Program-made: the position numbers and the translations under genes | The notes under the pieces: model-generated | Told to the model about the DNA's origin: nothing | The model's database searches: none | The model's input: the letters and a program-made list of their open reading frames with translations, nothing else | Source: Bacillota bacterium | GTDB taxonomy: Bacteria > Bacillota > Clostridia > Lachnospirales > Lachnospiraceae | Reading direction: 5' to 3' | Length of the DNA stretch: 49,962 bases | Assembly (NCBI GenBank): GCA_023398375.1 | Contig: JAEWSH010000086.1 | Span: 1-49,962 of the forward strand | In this document: positions 49,795 to 49,962 of the stretch, piece by piece | How positions within the stretch are numbered: position 1 is the first letter of the stretch | Layout of the letters: every line of letters starts with the position of its first letter

Positions 49795-49962
49795 CGGGAA
49801 CATAAAAAGAGAATTTTATAATCATGAACATTAATTAAAGACTAACTATTAAAAGTCAAGTCTAAAAGAAAGTTTTTGAATAAAGTGCAGAAATGCATTT
49901 TAGATAGATAAGTACCTTGAAAACTGCATGACAAATAGAGCATCTTTGCAGCTGCTCAAAAA
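49795..49962. other. Right edge without a gene
   Basis: No gene or terminator is clear after the MerR stop. The phrase TACCTTGAAAACTGCATGAC near 49912 resembles spacer sequence often found near rRNA operons and at the edges of clostridial mobile elements. No rRNA is present in the window. Confidence 0.3.

Noticed and set aside
49900..49940. rRNA spacer-like phrase CCTTGAAAACTGCATGAC
   Set aside because: No rRNA or tRNA sequence is present; the phrase also occurs around mobile elements.
1..49962. CRISPR array or tRNA genes
   Set aside because: No regularly spaced direct repeats and no tRNA cloverleaf with T-loop sequence were seen on either strand.

Overview
The window is low-GC DNA with strong AGGAGG-type ribosome sites, near-consensus TTGACA/TATAAT promoters and gene families typical of anaerobic Clostridia (Bacillota). 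A Lachnospiraceae-like chromosome is my best guess from gene content; no rRNA or other taxonomic marker is present. The window is an accessory or flexible region. It is a chain of small modules, each made of a transcription regulator and one to three redox, detoxification or efflux genes, separated by decayed pieces of an integrative conjugative element (ICE), insertion sequences and toxin-antitoxin loci.

Layout. 1-4.4 kb: tail of a WYL regulator, a MocR regulator divergent from a PLP-dependent decarboxylase, and a GNAT protein. 4.6-5.7 kb: ICE debris (repeat, frameshifted gene, DUF6075 gene, chimeric ORF). 6-13 kb: Rrf2 regulator, flavodoxin, a tandemly duplicated SDR plus FMN-reductase unit with reciprocal decay, a truncated serine recombinase, a second ICE repeat, then MarR and a third SDR paralogue sharing a clear operator. 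13.2-17.9 kb: membrane-anchored carboxylesterase divergent from TetR, amidohydrolase, DJ-1/PfpI protein. 18.2-19.3 kb: RelE/ParE-type toxin-antitoxin pair, truncated Mrr-like nuclease, ICE fragment. 19.5-23.5 kb: YczE-like membrane protein divergent from AraC, IS91 remnant, tautomerase, GNAT, CpaF fragment. 23.5-27 kb: LysR divergent from DUF4865, MntA with a ruined HepT, a ProC-like protein and PpnP.

27-34.5 kb: MarR-controlled DHA2 efflux pump, PadR with flavodoxin-type reductase and a truncated DUF4345 gene, a truncated MocR, HxlR with a flavodoxin-type reductase, TetR with an HXXEE membrane protein. 34.8-36.3 kb: an IS110-family element with a frameshifted transposase and a long noncoding end expected to encode a bridge RNA. 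36.3-39.4 kb: nifS-nifU and a second DHA2 pump. 39.4-44.1 kb: XRE fragment, HxlR divergent from a broken radical SAM gene and a metallo-beta-lactamase-fold hydrolase, DUF4097 protein, CPBP protease, more ICE scraps. 44.1-50 kb: TolB-like lipoprotein, broken KTR gene, MATE pump divergent from PadR with paired operators, a frameshifted unidentified gene, a small protein with two CPxCH motifs, and a TipA-like MerR regulator.

The genes work as independent sense-and-respond units (electrophile, quinone or drug sensing followed by reduction, hydrolysis or export) rather than as one pathway. I found no convincing wholly new multi-gene system. The observations best worth following are the reciprocal decay of the SDR/reductase duplication, the IS110 bridge-RNA locus upstream of nifSU, the four regulator-operator pairs readable from sequence, the dispersed ICE leader repeats, and the MerR-type promoter driving the CPxCH protein.
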